Shown: positions 6,943 to 14,507, counted from the first letter of the stretch. The stretch: 15,447 nt of DNA from an uncultured Candidatus Melainabacteria bacterium (GCA_934754735.1 CAKVJE010000043.1:1-15447), one strand, 5' to 3'. Program-made: numbers and translations. Notes: generated from the sequence alone by a model not told the origin.

Positions 6943-7104
6943 ATGAATTTACATGAAGAATGCTTATTAAAATACTTATTAAACCCTTTAGATTTACTCA
7001 AATCAACGGAGTTGTTAAAGATTAATAACACGCTAATAGAAAAAACTGTTTGCGTAGACAAGCTCCTTGCGAAAAAAACTGAGATTCACTATACTAGGGC
7101 TTAA
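6943..7104 (+). CDS. Candidate small ORF (53 codons) ahead of the diguanylate cyclase gene
   Basis: An uninterrupted ATG-to-TAA frame of 53 codons ends just 30 bases before the likely start of the CHASE2-GGDEF gene. The product would begin 'MNLHEECLLKYLLNPLDLL', be rich in Leu and Lys, possibly helical, with two Cys, and have no signal peptide. No ribosome binding site is visible upstream of the ATG, and a TATAGT immediately abuts it. A likely promoter for the downstream gene lies inside its 3' end. It may be a real small gene, a regulatory leader ORF or a chance open frame; I recognise no family. Confidence 0.25.
   Translation: MNLHEECLLKYLLNPLDLLKSTELLKINNTLIEKTVCVDKLLAKKTEIHYTRA
7067..7095 (+). 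promoter_or_regulatory. Likely promoter of the CHASE2-GGDEF gene
   Basis: TTGCGA (7067-7072, 4/6 to consensus) and TATACT (7090-7095, 5/6) are 17 bases apart. Predicted transcription start is near 7102, which leaves a leader of about 33 bases containing the AGGAGAGG ribosome site before the TTG start. The position argues against the upstream in-frame GTG at 7105. Confidence 0.55.
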
Positions 7105-7121
7105 GTGTTTTTACTAAGCTT

Positions 7122-7129
7122 AGGAGAGG
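7122..7129 (+). promoter_or_regulatory. Ribosome binding site deciding a TTG start
   Basis: AGGAGAGG lies 5 bases before TTG at 7135 (8 bases when measured from AGGAG). It is the strongest Shine-Dalgarno sequence in this region and would fall inside the coding sequence if the in-frame GTG at 7105 were used. Confidence 0.75.
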
Positions 7130-7134
7130 GAATT

Positions 7135-8949
7135 TTGAAAAATCTGATTAAAACTAAGTGGTTTATTTTTGGAACTTATTTGTTGCTTGTTTTGGCAACT
7201 CTTTTGATTGGTTTTGTTTTATTACAAAATAATAGTACGCTAAGACATGGATTGATTGAATTTTTTGAGGTAGCTGAAAATAGGACTTTTGACTACAGAC
7301 AAGTAATTCAAGTTGCACATAAACGCCCAGTTCCAAACAAAGATATCGTAATTCTTGCAATTGATGATGCAAGCTTGGAATCACTTTGGGATAAATATGG
7401 CGAATGGCCTATTCCGAGAAATGTTTATGCGGATATGATAAACTACATAGAAGCTCAAAAACCTCAAGCAATCATGTTTGATTTAATGTTTTTGAAATCT
7501 GTTCGTTCAGAAGCTGCAGCTGATAAGAGTTTGGCTGACGCAATGAATAAATATCCAAATGTCTATACTGCGATGAATTTTGATAGTAGCGATAGCGACG
7601 TAAGACTTCCTATCGATTTACCAAAAAGATTAGAAGTAAATATTGATAACCAAGCGAAAGTTAATCTAAAATGGGATGATATCAAAAATTGCCGTCCGAT
7701 TTTAGCTTCGCTATTAAACGGCAAAGTTAATGTCGGAATTATTAATATAAAAAGAAACCGCGACGGTATTACTCGTAGTATTTCACCAATTCTTACATAC
7801 AAAGATAAGACATATCCGTTTATGTCATTTATAGCCGGTGCAGATTATTTGAATGCCAACAAGCAAAAAGATTTCACTATTGATAAGAATTCTAATCTTC
7901 TTGTAAGTACAACAAAAATTCCTCTTACAAAAAATGGTGAAGCAATTTTGAATTGGTATGGAAGTGCAGAGACTTATACAACAATTCCAATGTACAAATT
8001 GATTAATGAGATGCAAGGCGGAGCAAAAATTGATTATGATTTCAGAGATAAAATTATTTTAATCGGCACAACTGCTGTATCATTGCACGATGCGAAAAGT
8101 GTGCCAATAGAAAATGGTACTTATCCGGGTGTAGAAATTCATGCAACATTCTTCAATAATATGTTAGATGATAATTTCATTCATAAAACAGGAATTTTTA
8201 CTAACCTTTTAATTTTAGTTGGTTCAATTACAGCAATTGGTGCAATAGTAATGCTTTCATCTTCAACGTTGTTTGCATTTTTATCAACTGTATTATTTGG
8301 TATTGCTTATTTGTTTGTTTCTTACTATGCAATGGAATTATACAATTTGTGGATTCCTATTGTACTACCTGTAATCTCTATGATGGTGTCGTTCGCACTT
8401 TCTTTCTTGGCAAAATATTTGATGAAAGCAAAAGATTTCGAATACCAATATAAATTAGCAACAATAGACGGATTGACAGAACTTTATAATCACAGATATT
8501 TTCAAGACACTTTGAGAAAACAAATGGATATTGCAAGAAGATACAACCAGCCATTCTCATTGATTATTGCAGATATTGATTTCTTCAAAAAGTTTAACGA
8601 TACTTACGGGCATCAAGCCGGAGATGCGGTATTAAGACAAGTTGCACATTTGCTTAAAACAAATTCCAGAACAACTGACTATGTTTGCAGATACGGTGGT
8701 GAAGAAATGAGCATAATTTTGCCAAACACTTCAGCAGAAGAAGCTATGAATCACGCAAACAGACTATGCAAAGCTATTTCTGAAAAACCGTTTCATTTAA
8801 CCCCTGTTGATACAGCGCCGGTAACAATCAGCCTCGGCGTTGCAACATTCCCGGAAAATGCTCAAACTCCACAAGATTTGATTGAATGGGCCGATAAAGG
8901 TTTGTATTACGCAAAAGAACACGGTAGAAATCAGGTTGGAAGATACTAA
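7135..8949 (+). CDS. CHASE2-GGDEF membrane diguanylate cyclase
   Basis: This protein (604 residues from TTG) should sense an extracytoplasmic signal through CHASE2 and make cyclic di-GMP in the cytoplasm. A first membrane helix (about 8-28) is followed by the CHASE2 domain (about 40-345: 'DIVILAIDDASLESL', 'WPIPRNVYADMI', 'FRDKIILIGTTAVSLHDAKS', 'GVEIHATFFNNML'). Three membrane helices follow (about 354-430), then GGDEF from about 440 ('ATIDGLTELYNHRYF', 'ADIDFFKKFNDTYGHQAGD'). The active-site loop is GGEEM (521-525), with Met replacing the usual Phe but Gly-Gly-Glu-Glu kept, so activity is plausible. RTTD (512-515), five residues upstream, matches the RxxD inhibitory site, suggesting product feedback. 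The start is TTG at 7135 on the strength of its ribosome site; an in-frame GTG at 7105 would add ten residues. It ends at a shared bidirectional terminator. Neighbouring flagellar genes fit a c-di-GMP motility link, but that is inference. Confidence 0.95.
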   Translation: MKNLIKTKWFIFGTYLLLVLATLLIGFVLLQNNSTLRHGLIEFFEVAENRTFDYRQVIQVAHKRPVPNKDIVILAIDDASLESLWDKYGEWPIPRNVYADMINYIEAQKPQAIMFDLMFLKSVRSEAAADKSLADAMNKYPNVYTAMNFDSSDSDVRLPIDLPKRLEVNIDNQAKVNLKWDDIKNCRPILASLLNGKVNVGIINIKRNRDGITRSISPILTYKDKTYPFMSFIAGADYLNANKQKDFTIDKNSNLLVSTTKIPLTKNGEAILNWYGSAETYTTIPMYKLINEMQGGAKIDYDFRDKIILIGTTAVSLHDAKSVPIENGTYPGVEIHATFFNNMLDDNFIHKTGIFTNLLILVGSITAIGAIVMLSSSTLFAFLSTVLFGIAYLFVSYYAMELYNLWIPIVLPVISMMVSFALSFLAKYLMKAKDFEYQYKLATIDGLTELYNHRYFQDTLRKQMDIARRYNQPFSLIIADIDFFKKFNDTYGHQAGDAVLRQVAHLLKTNSRTTDYVCRYGGEEMSIILPNTSAEEAMNHANRLCKAISEKPFHLTPVDTAPVTISLGVATFPENAQTPQDLIEWADKGLYYAKEHGRNQVGRY

Positions 8950-8973
8950 TAAAGTAGAAATATATTTAAAATA

Positions 8974-9013
8974 AAAAAAACAGGAATGGAAAATGCTCCA
9001 TTCCTGTTTTTTT
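8974..9013. terminator. Bidirectional terminator between convergent genes
   Basis: CAGGAATGGA / TCCATTCCTG (10 bp, loop AAATGC) is flanked by an A-run on the left and seven T on the right, so the stem extends to 17 bp and offers a T-tract on both strands. It lies between the cyclase stop codon and the M16 peptidase stop codon and should end both transcripts. Confidence 0.93.
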
Positions 9014-9022
9014 ATCTAAGAT

Positions 9023-11593
9023 TTACCTTACATCCGATTGAACCATTACATTATTAAAATATTTATTCGCAACACGAATAATATCCGATGCTGTAACTTC
9101 ATCAATCATTTTTGTGTAATCATTCAAGAAATCATAGCCAAAGCCGTAAGCTTCAAACAAACCTATATTCGAAGCTATTTCCGAATTAGTTTCCATTGCG
9201 ATTACAAAACTACCTTTCAAACGGTCTTTTGCATCTTGCAATTCGCTATCTGATACAAACTCCATTTTTAATTTATTCATTTCAGCTAAAATCTGTTTTC
9301 TTGAATATTCTAAAGTATCCGGATTTGTGCCGATATAAGCCATAAACACACCACCAAGCATTTTAGGCGAATAGCTTGTTCCAAGTTGATAAGCAAGACC
9401 ATCTTTTTCTCGTAAGTTTTTAAACAAACGAGAACTCATGCCTGAGCCCATAATAGTATTTATTACTTTTAGCGTTACAAAATCTTTTTTGTTGCTAACT
9501 CCTGCAGTTTGCCAGCCAATAAATAGCCAAGAAGTCTGCAAATCTTTAATCGTTTGAGAAAGTGTTTTTGGCGCGGTTAATTTTGTTACATTAAATTTTG
9601 AAAACTCAACTTTATTCAAATTCTTATTATGTAACATTGAACCAAACGCATCAATCATTTTATCAGAATTAACATTACCGTTGATTGATACAATAACGTT
9701 TTTGGCATCTAAAATGTTGTTATAATATCTTACAACATCTTCTCTTTGAACGCTTGGTAAAGTTTTTTCTAATATTTTATTTGAATGTGAATAAACACTG
9801 TTTTCGAAAATCACAGTCTTAAAATTTTCTAATGCTATGTTCATCGGAACATCACGTTTTTGTTTAATCTTAGCCAAAATTTCTGAACGTTTTTTCTCTA
9901 ATTCATAGTCATCAAAAACTGCATTATTTAAAACTTCATCCAAAATATCAAGAGTTTTGTCTATTTGCGCAGTTGTTGTTTGAACGTTGATTACAAAATA
10001 ATCTTCGCTACAGTTTGCGTCAATTTCAATTCCGTTTTCGTCCAAAATTTGAGCAAGTTCTTGTGCTGAATATTTTTTTGTACCTTTCAAAAGCGTTGTT
10101 GCAGTTAATGTTCCTTCACCTGCAACTTTTTCTAAAAATTCTCCGCCACGCGCAATTATACTCATTGCTATAATGTCATTATTTTTATTTTCATTAACTA
10201 AAAGAGTTGAACCATTATCAACAATATATTTTATAGTTCCATTGTGTTCAGAAACTTTTGTTGCACTATGTTTTATTTCAGCTTTTACATTGCTGACTTT
10301 TTTTAAGTTTTCAGGTAAAACTATTGAAACCGCACTTCTATTTACGCCCAAATATTTATTAGCAGCTGCTTTAACGTCTTCTGCCGTAACTTTTTTTACA
10401 CATTCAACATAATTATCGTATAAAAGAGAACTATTTGTTAAAGCCATAATATAGCCGAGCTCTGATGTTATATTAGAAGTCGATTCTCTTGAATAATACG
10501 TGTCTTGAATAATCATATTTTTTGCACGGTTAAGTTCTTCATCGGTAATGCCGTATTTCTGAAGATTTTTAATTTCTTCAAAAATTGATTTTTCTAATTT
10601 GTCTAAACAAGTTGGTGTAAAATTAGCAGTAATATAAAATATACCATCATCTCTAAAGCTTCCGTTTGATGCTGAGATTGAATAAGCAAGACCTCTTTGT
10701 TCTTTTATGTCACGATAAAGTCTTGAAGATTTGCCACCACCTAAGACTTCTGACAAAACATCAAGCGCAAAAGTATCTTTATCAGAAATATTCACACCAC
10801 GGAAACCTATCATCATATAACCTGATTGCGTGTCTGTATAATCTATTTTACGTTTTTGTGTTTGAAGCTGACCTTCTTTTCTAAAAGATTTTTTTATAGG
10901 TTTTCTATATTCTTGATTAAAACATTGTTGAATTTTAGCAACTGCTTTTTGAGTATCAACATCACCAACAACAAGAGTAACCATATTTGACGGTGCATAG
11001 TATTTATTAAAATAATCTAAAATTTCCTCTCTGCGGATAGTTCCAATTATGTCAGATGTACCAATAACTTTTCTTTTATATGGGTGTGTTGTATACATCA
11101 TGTCATTTAAGTTGTCGTAAACTTTTTTAGATGGTGTGTTGCCGTCTTTTGCAATTTCTTCTAATACAACTTTACGCTCTTTTTCGAGTTCTTTGCGTGG
11201 AATTTGAGGATTTAGAAGCATATCAGAATGCAATTCCATAGCTTTATCAAAATATTCTGACGGAATTGTAATGTAATAGTGCGTAAAATCCTTGCTTGTC
11301 GCTGCGTTTACAATTGCACCTTTTGATTCTAAGATTTTATCAAACTCTCCTGTCGGATGCGCTTTTGTACCTTTAAAGAACAAATGTTCCAAAAAGTGTG
11401 CAACACCGTTATTGGTATCGTTTTCGTTTATAGAACCTGTTTTTATCCAAGTGTCAATTGTAACAATCGGGTTGTTTTTAATTTCATAAACAACAACGGT
11501 TTGTCCGTTCGGAAGTTTTTGTGTTGTATAATTTGCTGCCCAAACACTCGCCGTAAAAATCAACATTACTAAAACAGTAAAAATTTTCTTCAT
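9023..11593 (-). CDS. Secreted M16-family zinc peptidase, two-domain fused form
   Basis: A pitrilysin/processing-peptidase-like zinc protease of 856 residues, predicted to act outside the inner membrane. Residues 1-19 form a signal peptide (Lys2, Lys3, hydrophobic core, SVWA). The inverted zinc motif HFLEH (H66, E69, H70) is followed about 76 residues later by VVLEEI (E145/E146), the expected third ligand region. 'GGGKSSRLYRDIKEQRGLAYSI' type signatures occur in the first half, with a matching 'GSGMSSRLFKNLREKDGLAY' in the second. The second half lacks HxxEH ('GEGTLTATTLLKGT' at the equivalent place), so only the N-terminal half is catalytic, as in fused M16 proteins. An in-frame ATG at 11608 is rejected, since the codons between it and 11593 are the ribosome site GGAGAGG (11604-11598). 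It follows the TSCPD gene by 93 bases on the same strand and may be co-transcribed with it. Confidence 0.95.
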   Translation of the reverse strand: MKKIFTVLVMLIFTASVWAANYTTQKLPNGQTVVVYEIKNNPIVTIDTWIKTGSINENDTNNGVAHFLEHLFFKGTKAHPTGEFDKILESKGAIVNAATSKDFTHYYITIPSEYFDKAMELHSDMLLNPQIPRKELEKERKVVLEEIAKDGNTPSKKVYDNLNDMMYTTHPYKRKVIGTSDIIGTIRREEILDYFNKYYAPSNMVTLVVGDVDTQKAVAKIQQCFNQEYRKPIKKSFRKEGQLQTQKRKIDYTDTQSGYMMIGFRGVNISDKDTFALDVLSEVLGGGKSSRLYRDIKEQRGLAYSISASNGSFRDDGIFYITANFTPTCLDKLEKSIFEEIKNLQKYGITDEELNRAKNMIIQDTYYSRESTSNITSELGYIMALTNSSLLYDNYVECVKKVTAEDVKAAANKYLGVNRSAVSIVLPENLKKVSNVKAEIKHSATKVSEHNGTIKYIVDNGSTLLVNENKNNDIIAMSIIARGGEFLEKVAGEGTLTATTLLKGTKKYSAQELAQILDENGIEIDANCSEDYFVINVQTTTAQIDKTLDILDEVLNNAVFDDYELEKKRSEILAKIKQKRDVPMNIALENFKTVIFENSVYSHSNKILEKTLPSVQREDVVRYYNNILDAKNVIVSINGNVNSDKMIDAFGSMLHNKNLNKVEFSKFNVTKLTAPKTLSQTIKDLQTSWLFIGWQTAGVSNKKDFVTLKVINTIMGSGMSSRLFKNLREKDGLAYQLGTSYSPKMLGGVFMAYIGTNPDTLEYSRKQILAEMNKLKMEFVSDSELQDAKDRLKGSFVIAMETNSEIASNIGLFEAYGFGYDFLNDYTKMIDEVTASDIIRVANKYFNNVMVQSDVR

Positions 11594-11597
11594 ATTA

Positions 11598-11604
11598 CCT
11601 CTCC
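11598..11604 (-). promoter_or_regulatory. Ribosome binding site deciding the M16 peptidase start
   Basis: GGAGAGG on the - strand lies four bases before ATG at 11593 (seven from GGAG). Using the upstream in-frame ATG at 11608 would translate this site as Arg-Arg-Gly-Asn and put an odd basic extension ahead of the signal peptide. Confidence 0.75.
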
Positions 11605-11686
11605 GCATATATATACGTACATAATAATATAGTTGGTTTAGAATTTCTACTGTATTAGTGTCTAAAATATTATTTTATGAAAACTT

Positions 11687-11992
11687 TTAAACTTTAATTT
11701 CACTTTTAGCTTTCAAATAAGCTTCAAGACCTTTTGTTAATTGATCCGGACAACTTGTTGGACGACTTCCGCAAGGCAAACCGCTTAATTTTGGCACAAT
11801 ATCATTAATATTCATACCTTTAACCAAAATGCCGATACCGCTTAGATTACCGTTGCATCCGCCTACAAATTCTACATCTTGAATAACATTATCTTTTATT
11901 CTTATTTGCATTAATTTACAACAAACACCCTTAGGTTGATATTGAACAACATCAACACCGTTTACATTATTGATTTTAATTTCTTCGCTCAT
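11687..11992 (-). CDS. TIGR03905-type TSCPD domain protein
   Basis: A small 101-residue cysteine-rich protein of the TSCPD group, related to a C-terminal domain of some ribonucleotide reductases. The molecular role of the stand-alone form is not established. The diagnostic segment is 'LPCGSRPTSCPDQL' (72-85). Other cysteines are C24 and C25 in 'GVCCKLMQ' and C46 in 'VGGCNGNLSG', so five Cys in all could bind metal or form a redox site (inference). The frame is open upstream to 12091, but the ATG at 11992 has GAGGAG six bases before it and a good promoter starting beyond, so the longer form is unlikely. The family is usually about 80-100 residues, which fits. The M16 peptidase follows downstream on the same strand; a functional link is not evident. 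Confidence 0.9.
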   Translation of the reverse strand: MSEEIKINNVNGVDVVQYQPKGVCCKLMQIRIKDNVIQDVEFVGGCNGNLSGIGILVKGMNINDIVPKLSGLPCGSRPTSCPDQLTKGLEAYLKAKSEIKV

Positions 11993-12019
11993 AGAAAACT
12001 CCTCAAATATTCTATTACT

Positions 12020-12048
12020 AATATAGCATTTTACTTCGCAGGAATCAA
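12020..12048 (-). promoter_or_regulatory. Promoter of the TSCPD gene (extended -10)
   Basis: On the - strand TTGATT (12048-12043) is 17 bases from TATATT (12025-12020), which is preceded by TGC, an extended -10 (TGn). Transcription would start near 12013, about 20 bases before the ATG and just ahead of the GAGGAG ribosome site. Confidence 0.7.
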
Positions 12049-12094
12049 TTGGTAGAACGATGAAAGTTAATAAAAAAACATTACTGTCCAATAA

Positions 12095-12135
12095 GCAAGT
12101 AGTAGGTTGGGCTTTCAGCCCAACCTACTACTTGC
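12095..12135. repeat. Perfect 18-bp palindrome in a divergent intergenic region
   Basis: GCAAGTAGTAGGTTGGGC (12095-12112) pairs without mismatch with 12118-12135 around a 5-base loop (TTTCA). It is more GC-rich than its surroundings and has no T-tract after it. It sits upstream of two divergent genes, where a terminator would serve neither. It resembles intergenic GTAGGTTGGGC / GCCCAACCTAC palindromes that I recall from other bacterial genomes, so a dispersed repeat is the best guess. Confidence 0.85.
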
Positions 12136-12214
12136 CACTTTCTATAATTTATAGATAAATTTATCATGAACACTAATGCAAAGATGGGAGAAAGTATTAT
12201 TAACATTTTTATTG

Positions 12215-12220
12215 TATGAT
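12215..12220 (+). promoter_or_regulatory. Possible -10 box six bases before an ATG (leaderless candidate)
   Basis: TATGAT ends six bases before the ATG at 12227, the same geometry as at the higB start. No Shine-Dalgarno sequence lies within 20 bases of this ATG; the nearest (GGGAG, about 12186-12190) is too far. No good -35 element is visible at 16-18 bases spacing, so the promoter is uncertain. Confidence 0.35.
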
Positions 12221-12226
12221 TAATTT

Positions 12227-12949
12227 ATGAACAACACAATAAAAATTGGATTTTGGGGTTATCCAGCCCCTGATATAGTAAAAAAAGTCAAATCAGAATA
12301 TCCAAACGCAGAATGGATAGATTTGGATATTGATTTTAACTATCCTAAAACAAATATTTTGCCGGAATCATATTGTAAAATTATTAGAAACATAATTGAC
12401 AATACTATGTATTTAAAACCGGATTTAATTATTGCACCAATCGGCAAAGATAAATGTGATAGCGGCTGGTTTGCATCAAAAATTCTTGCAGATATGGGAT
12501 TTAATGTTATACAAACAATTTTTGAAAAACTTGAGCCAAAGAGAGAATTAAAAATCAGTACAAGTAATTTACCTTTATATGACAAAATTACGATGATAAC
12601 GGGCGATATAATTACTCCTCAAAATCATGACGATTTAATCCAAATTCCGGCAGAATTCGGTTTTTGGGGAGTTCCGCCAAACGATTTAGAAATTCTAAAA
12701 TTATTTCCGAATACAACTCATGTTTATGGGTGGACTCGATGCGTAGAAGCAGGAACTCCGGCAGATTTAGATTTAGAAATGTTTGTTGAAGGAAATGTGC
12801 CGACTGTATTTTATGCTCAGGCTTTCTGTGCAAAATCACAGCTTGCAAAATATTTAGCCGACAAATATAACGGACTTTATATTGATATTGATGATTATGC
12901 TTCAAATTCTATTCGAGCTAAAGTAGAAGCCTTTTTAAGATTGAGATAA
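12227..12949 (+). CDS. Hypothetical protein with internal GFWG-P duplication
   Basis: A 240-residue soluble protein; I do not recognise the family. It appears to be built from two related halves. Residues 8-35 ('GFWGYPAPDIVKKVKSEYP') and 145-170 ('GFWGVPPNDLEILKLFP') begin alike, and 'ASKILADMGFNVIQ' (83-96) parallels 'LAKYLADKYNGLYID' (206-220). The second half has the stronger-looking motifs: 'THVYGWTRCVEAGTPADLDLE' is summarised by Trp169, Cys172, Glu174 and Asp180; then 'VPTVFYAQAFCAKSQ' with Cys201. Cys50 and Cys77 lie in the first half. Alternating hydrophobic strands and helices suggest an alpha/beta fold. No signal peptide or membrane helix is present, so it is probably cytoplasmic. 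The start ATG has no ribosome site but is six bases after a TATGAT box. It stands alone: its + strand neighbours are separated by repeats. Confidence 0.85.
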   Translation: MNNTIKIGFWGYPAPDIVKKVKSEYPNAEWIDLDIDFNYPKTNILPESYCKIIRNIIDNTMYLKPDLIIAPIGKDKCDSGWFASKILADMGFNVIQTIFEKLEPKRELKISTSNLPLYDKITMITGDIITPQNHDDLIQIPAEFGFWGVPPNDLEILKLFPNTTHVYGWTRCVEAGTPADLDLEMFVEGNVPTVFYAQAFCAKSQLAKYLADKYNGLYIDIDDYASNSIRAKVEAFLRLR

Positions 12950-12971
12950 GATTATTTTTAAGCGTCAAATA

Positions 12972-13146
12972 ATTGCTTCGTCGCCCCCAAACACCCTCTC
13001 CCGCCTCCGGCACCCTCTCCATGTAAAATTGAAAAAAGGAGAGGGGAGTGAGATTTGCTTGCTTGGATGTCTTTAGCGCATCCCCTCCCTCGGGGGAGGG
13101 GCAGGGGAGAGGGTTTTATTAACTTTTTAGAATATAACACCCTCTC
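12972..13146. repeat. GC-rich palindromic repeat cluster (CACCCTCTC / GGAGAGGG)
   Basis: This fills much of the 386-base gap between two + strand genes; no credible gene is seen in the gap. Direct copies of CACCCTCTC start at 12992, 13011 and 13138. CCCTCTCC (13013-13020) can pair with GGAGAGGG (13038-13045). A tight hairpin CCCCTCCC / GGGAGGGG (13082-13101) is followed by a further GGGGAGAGGG and T4. The left end holds ATTGCTTCGTCG. The rest of the gap (13147-13335) is AT-rich apart from a small TCTCTCC / GGAGAGA hairpin near 13212-13228. Composition contrasts with the AT-rich surroundings. It has the look of a dispersed genomic repeat; such sequences are commonly mis-called as Gly/Arg/Pro-rich proteins. 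Confidence 0.75.
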
Positions 13147-13335
13147 AAGAATTTCTAAATTCAAGGACTAAATCAACTGAAAAATTTTTACGCCCTTTCA
13201 TTAAGAAATTCTATCTCTCCGAAGGAGAGAGTTATAATTGTTACAATTCCTTAATATTCTACTCCAAATTTAGCAATTTTTATTTTGTTTTAGACTTTAT
13301 TAATATATGGTTAGAAAAAGTAGGAAGGTGCCTAT

Positions 13336-14505
13336 ATGTCATCAATTAACAGTAATTATTTGATTTTACCTCAAAATTATTATCAAAACTCTCAAATCCC
13401 ATGTGCGCCTGCGTTTCGTGAAGGAGTAGAGTCAAATCCACTCCCTGCACAAGCAACACAGCCACTATCGTATCCACCTGATACGGTAGAAATTTCTGCT
13501 AAAAGTAAAATCCAAAAACAGCAAAAATCAAAAGGAATGTCGACTGCCACAAAAATAGGCTTGACTGTGGTCGGAGGTTTGGGAACAGTTTATGCGTGTG
13601 TAGTTGGTCATAGAATGTTAACAAAACCATCAATCGAAAAAGTTGCGCAAAATTTTTCCGAAATTTTTAGAAGAGATGTTTCAAAAGATGAAGCACAAAA
13701 GATGGTGAATAAGTATAAAGATATTTTTAAAGAAGATGATGTTGAAAAATTCTGTACAAATATCTTTGAACAGGTAAAGAAAGATTATGGTTTTGAAAAA
13801 GCTAACATCAAACTAAAAATTGAAAGAATGCCGGATACTAAATTATCAACGATTATGACAAAACATAAGGAAGGATCTTATAACGCTAAAGATGGAGTTT
13901 TAACTCTATGTCCAATTCATTCATCGGAAGGTTTGCTAACTTCTACGGATAAGCAAGAACTTTTTAATACTGTTACACATGAATTACAACATGCGCTTCA
14001 ATCTCAATACGCTTATCGTACAAATGCTGCAAAGTATATTGAAGCAATGCAAGCTTATTCAAATGGCGAAGGTAAAAATACTGCGGAAGAGCTCATCGCA
14101 GATATAAAATCGATATTGAGTAGTACTTACGATTTAAAGCAATATATGAAAAAACTTAATTTAAAAACAGTAGAAGAAACTAAAAAAAAGCTTGAAGGAC
14201 TTATAAAAGTTGCAGAAGAAAAAAGGGAAGAACTAAATAAACTCAATGTTACTTCTACTTTTAATAAAGATGAACAACTTGAAAAACTTAAAGGTATTTG
14301 GGGTAATGCAGAAAGTTTCAAGGTAGGTTCCAAAGAATATGAATTAGGCTTAAAATATATTGATAATTGCGCTCATTATATATATCCGAATAAATCTAAT
14401 CATGAACAGTACAAAAATCAATTAATAGAAAAAGAAGCATTTGGAGCAGGGTCAAAAGCTCAAGAAATATTTAATTGTTTTGCAAATCCTTGGCGTATAC
14501 TGTAA
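13336..14505 (+). CDS. Predicted membrane-anchored HExxH (zincin-like) metallopeptidase
   Basis: A 389-residue protein of no family I can name. Residues 1-66 are flexible and rich in Pro, Gln and Asn ('LPAQATQPLSYPPDTVEIS'), ending in a Lys-rich stretch (56-66). One membrane helix follows (about 73-91). The positive charges before it suggest that the C-terminal part faces outside the cytoplasm. The zinc motif is HELQH (215-219) in 'FNTVTHELQHALQSQY', the active-site helix of a zincin: two His ligands and catalytic Glu216. A third ligand may be Glu365 or Glu367 in 'LIEKEAFGAG' near the C-terminus, as in gluzincin-type folds (inference). A charged, coiled-coil-like segment (about 276-305) lies between. 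The ATG has AAGG seven bases upstream. GC-rich repeats precede the gene and a repeat fragment follows it, which may mark a gained segment. Protease activity is predicted, not shown. Confidence 0.85.
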   Translation: MSSINSNYLILPQNYYQNSQIPCAPAFREGVESNPLPAQATQPLSYPPDTVEISAKSKIQKQQKSKGMSTATKIGLTVVGGLGTVYACVVGHRMLTKPSIEKVAQNFSEIFRRDVSKDEAQKMVNKYKDIFKEDDVEKFCTNIFEQVKKDYGFEKANIKLKIERMPDTKLSTIMTKHKEGSYNAKDGVLTLCPIHSSEGLLTSTDKQELFNTVTHELQHALQSQYAYRTNAAKYIEAMQAYSNGEGKNTAEELIADIKSILSSTYDLKQYMKKLNLKTVEETKKKLEGLIKVAEEKREELNKLNVTSTFNKDEQLEKLKGIWGNAESFKVGSKEYELGLKYIDNCAHYIYPNKSNHEQYKNQLIEKEAFGAGSKAQEIFNCFANPWRIL

Positions 14506-14507
14506 TT

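Noticed and set aside
7105-7134. GTG at 7105 as start of the CHASE2-GGDEF protein
   Set aside because: It lies about three bases after the predicted transcription start, and translation would read through the AGGAGAGG that serves the TTG at 7135. An AGGG upstream leaves a small doubt.
11687-12091. Longer TSCPD protein starting at 12091
   Set aside because: The extension contains the extended -10 promoter, and the ATG at 11992 has a good ribosome site and fits the family length.
12166-12219. 17-codon ORF ahead of the duplicated unknown protein
   Set aside because: Very short, no ribosome site, no recognisable product; it probably reflects chance.
12958-13164. Gly/Arg/Pro-rich open frame on the - strand
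   Set aside because: It is a translation of the GC-rich palindromic repeat cluster, a well-known type of false call.
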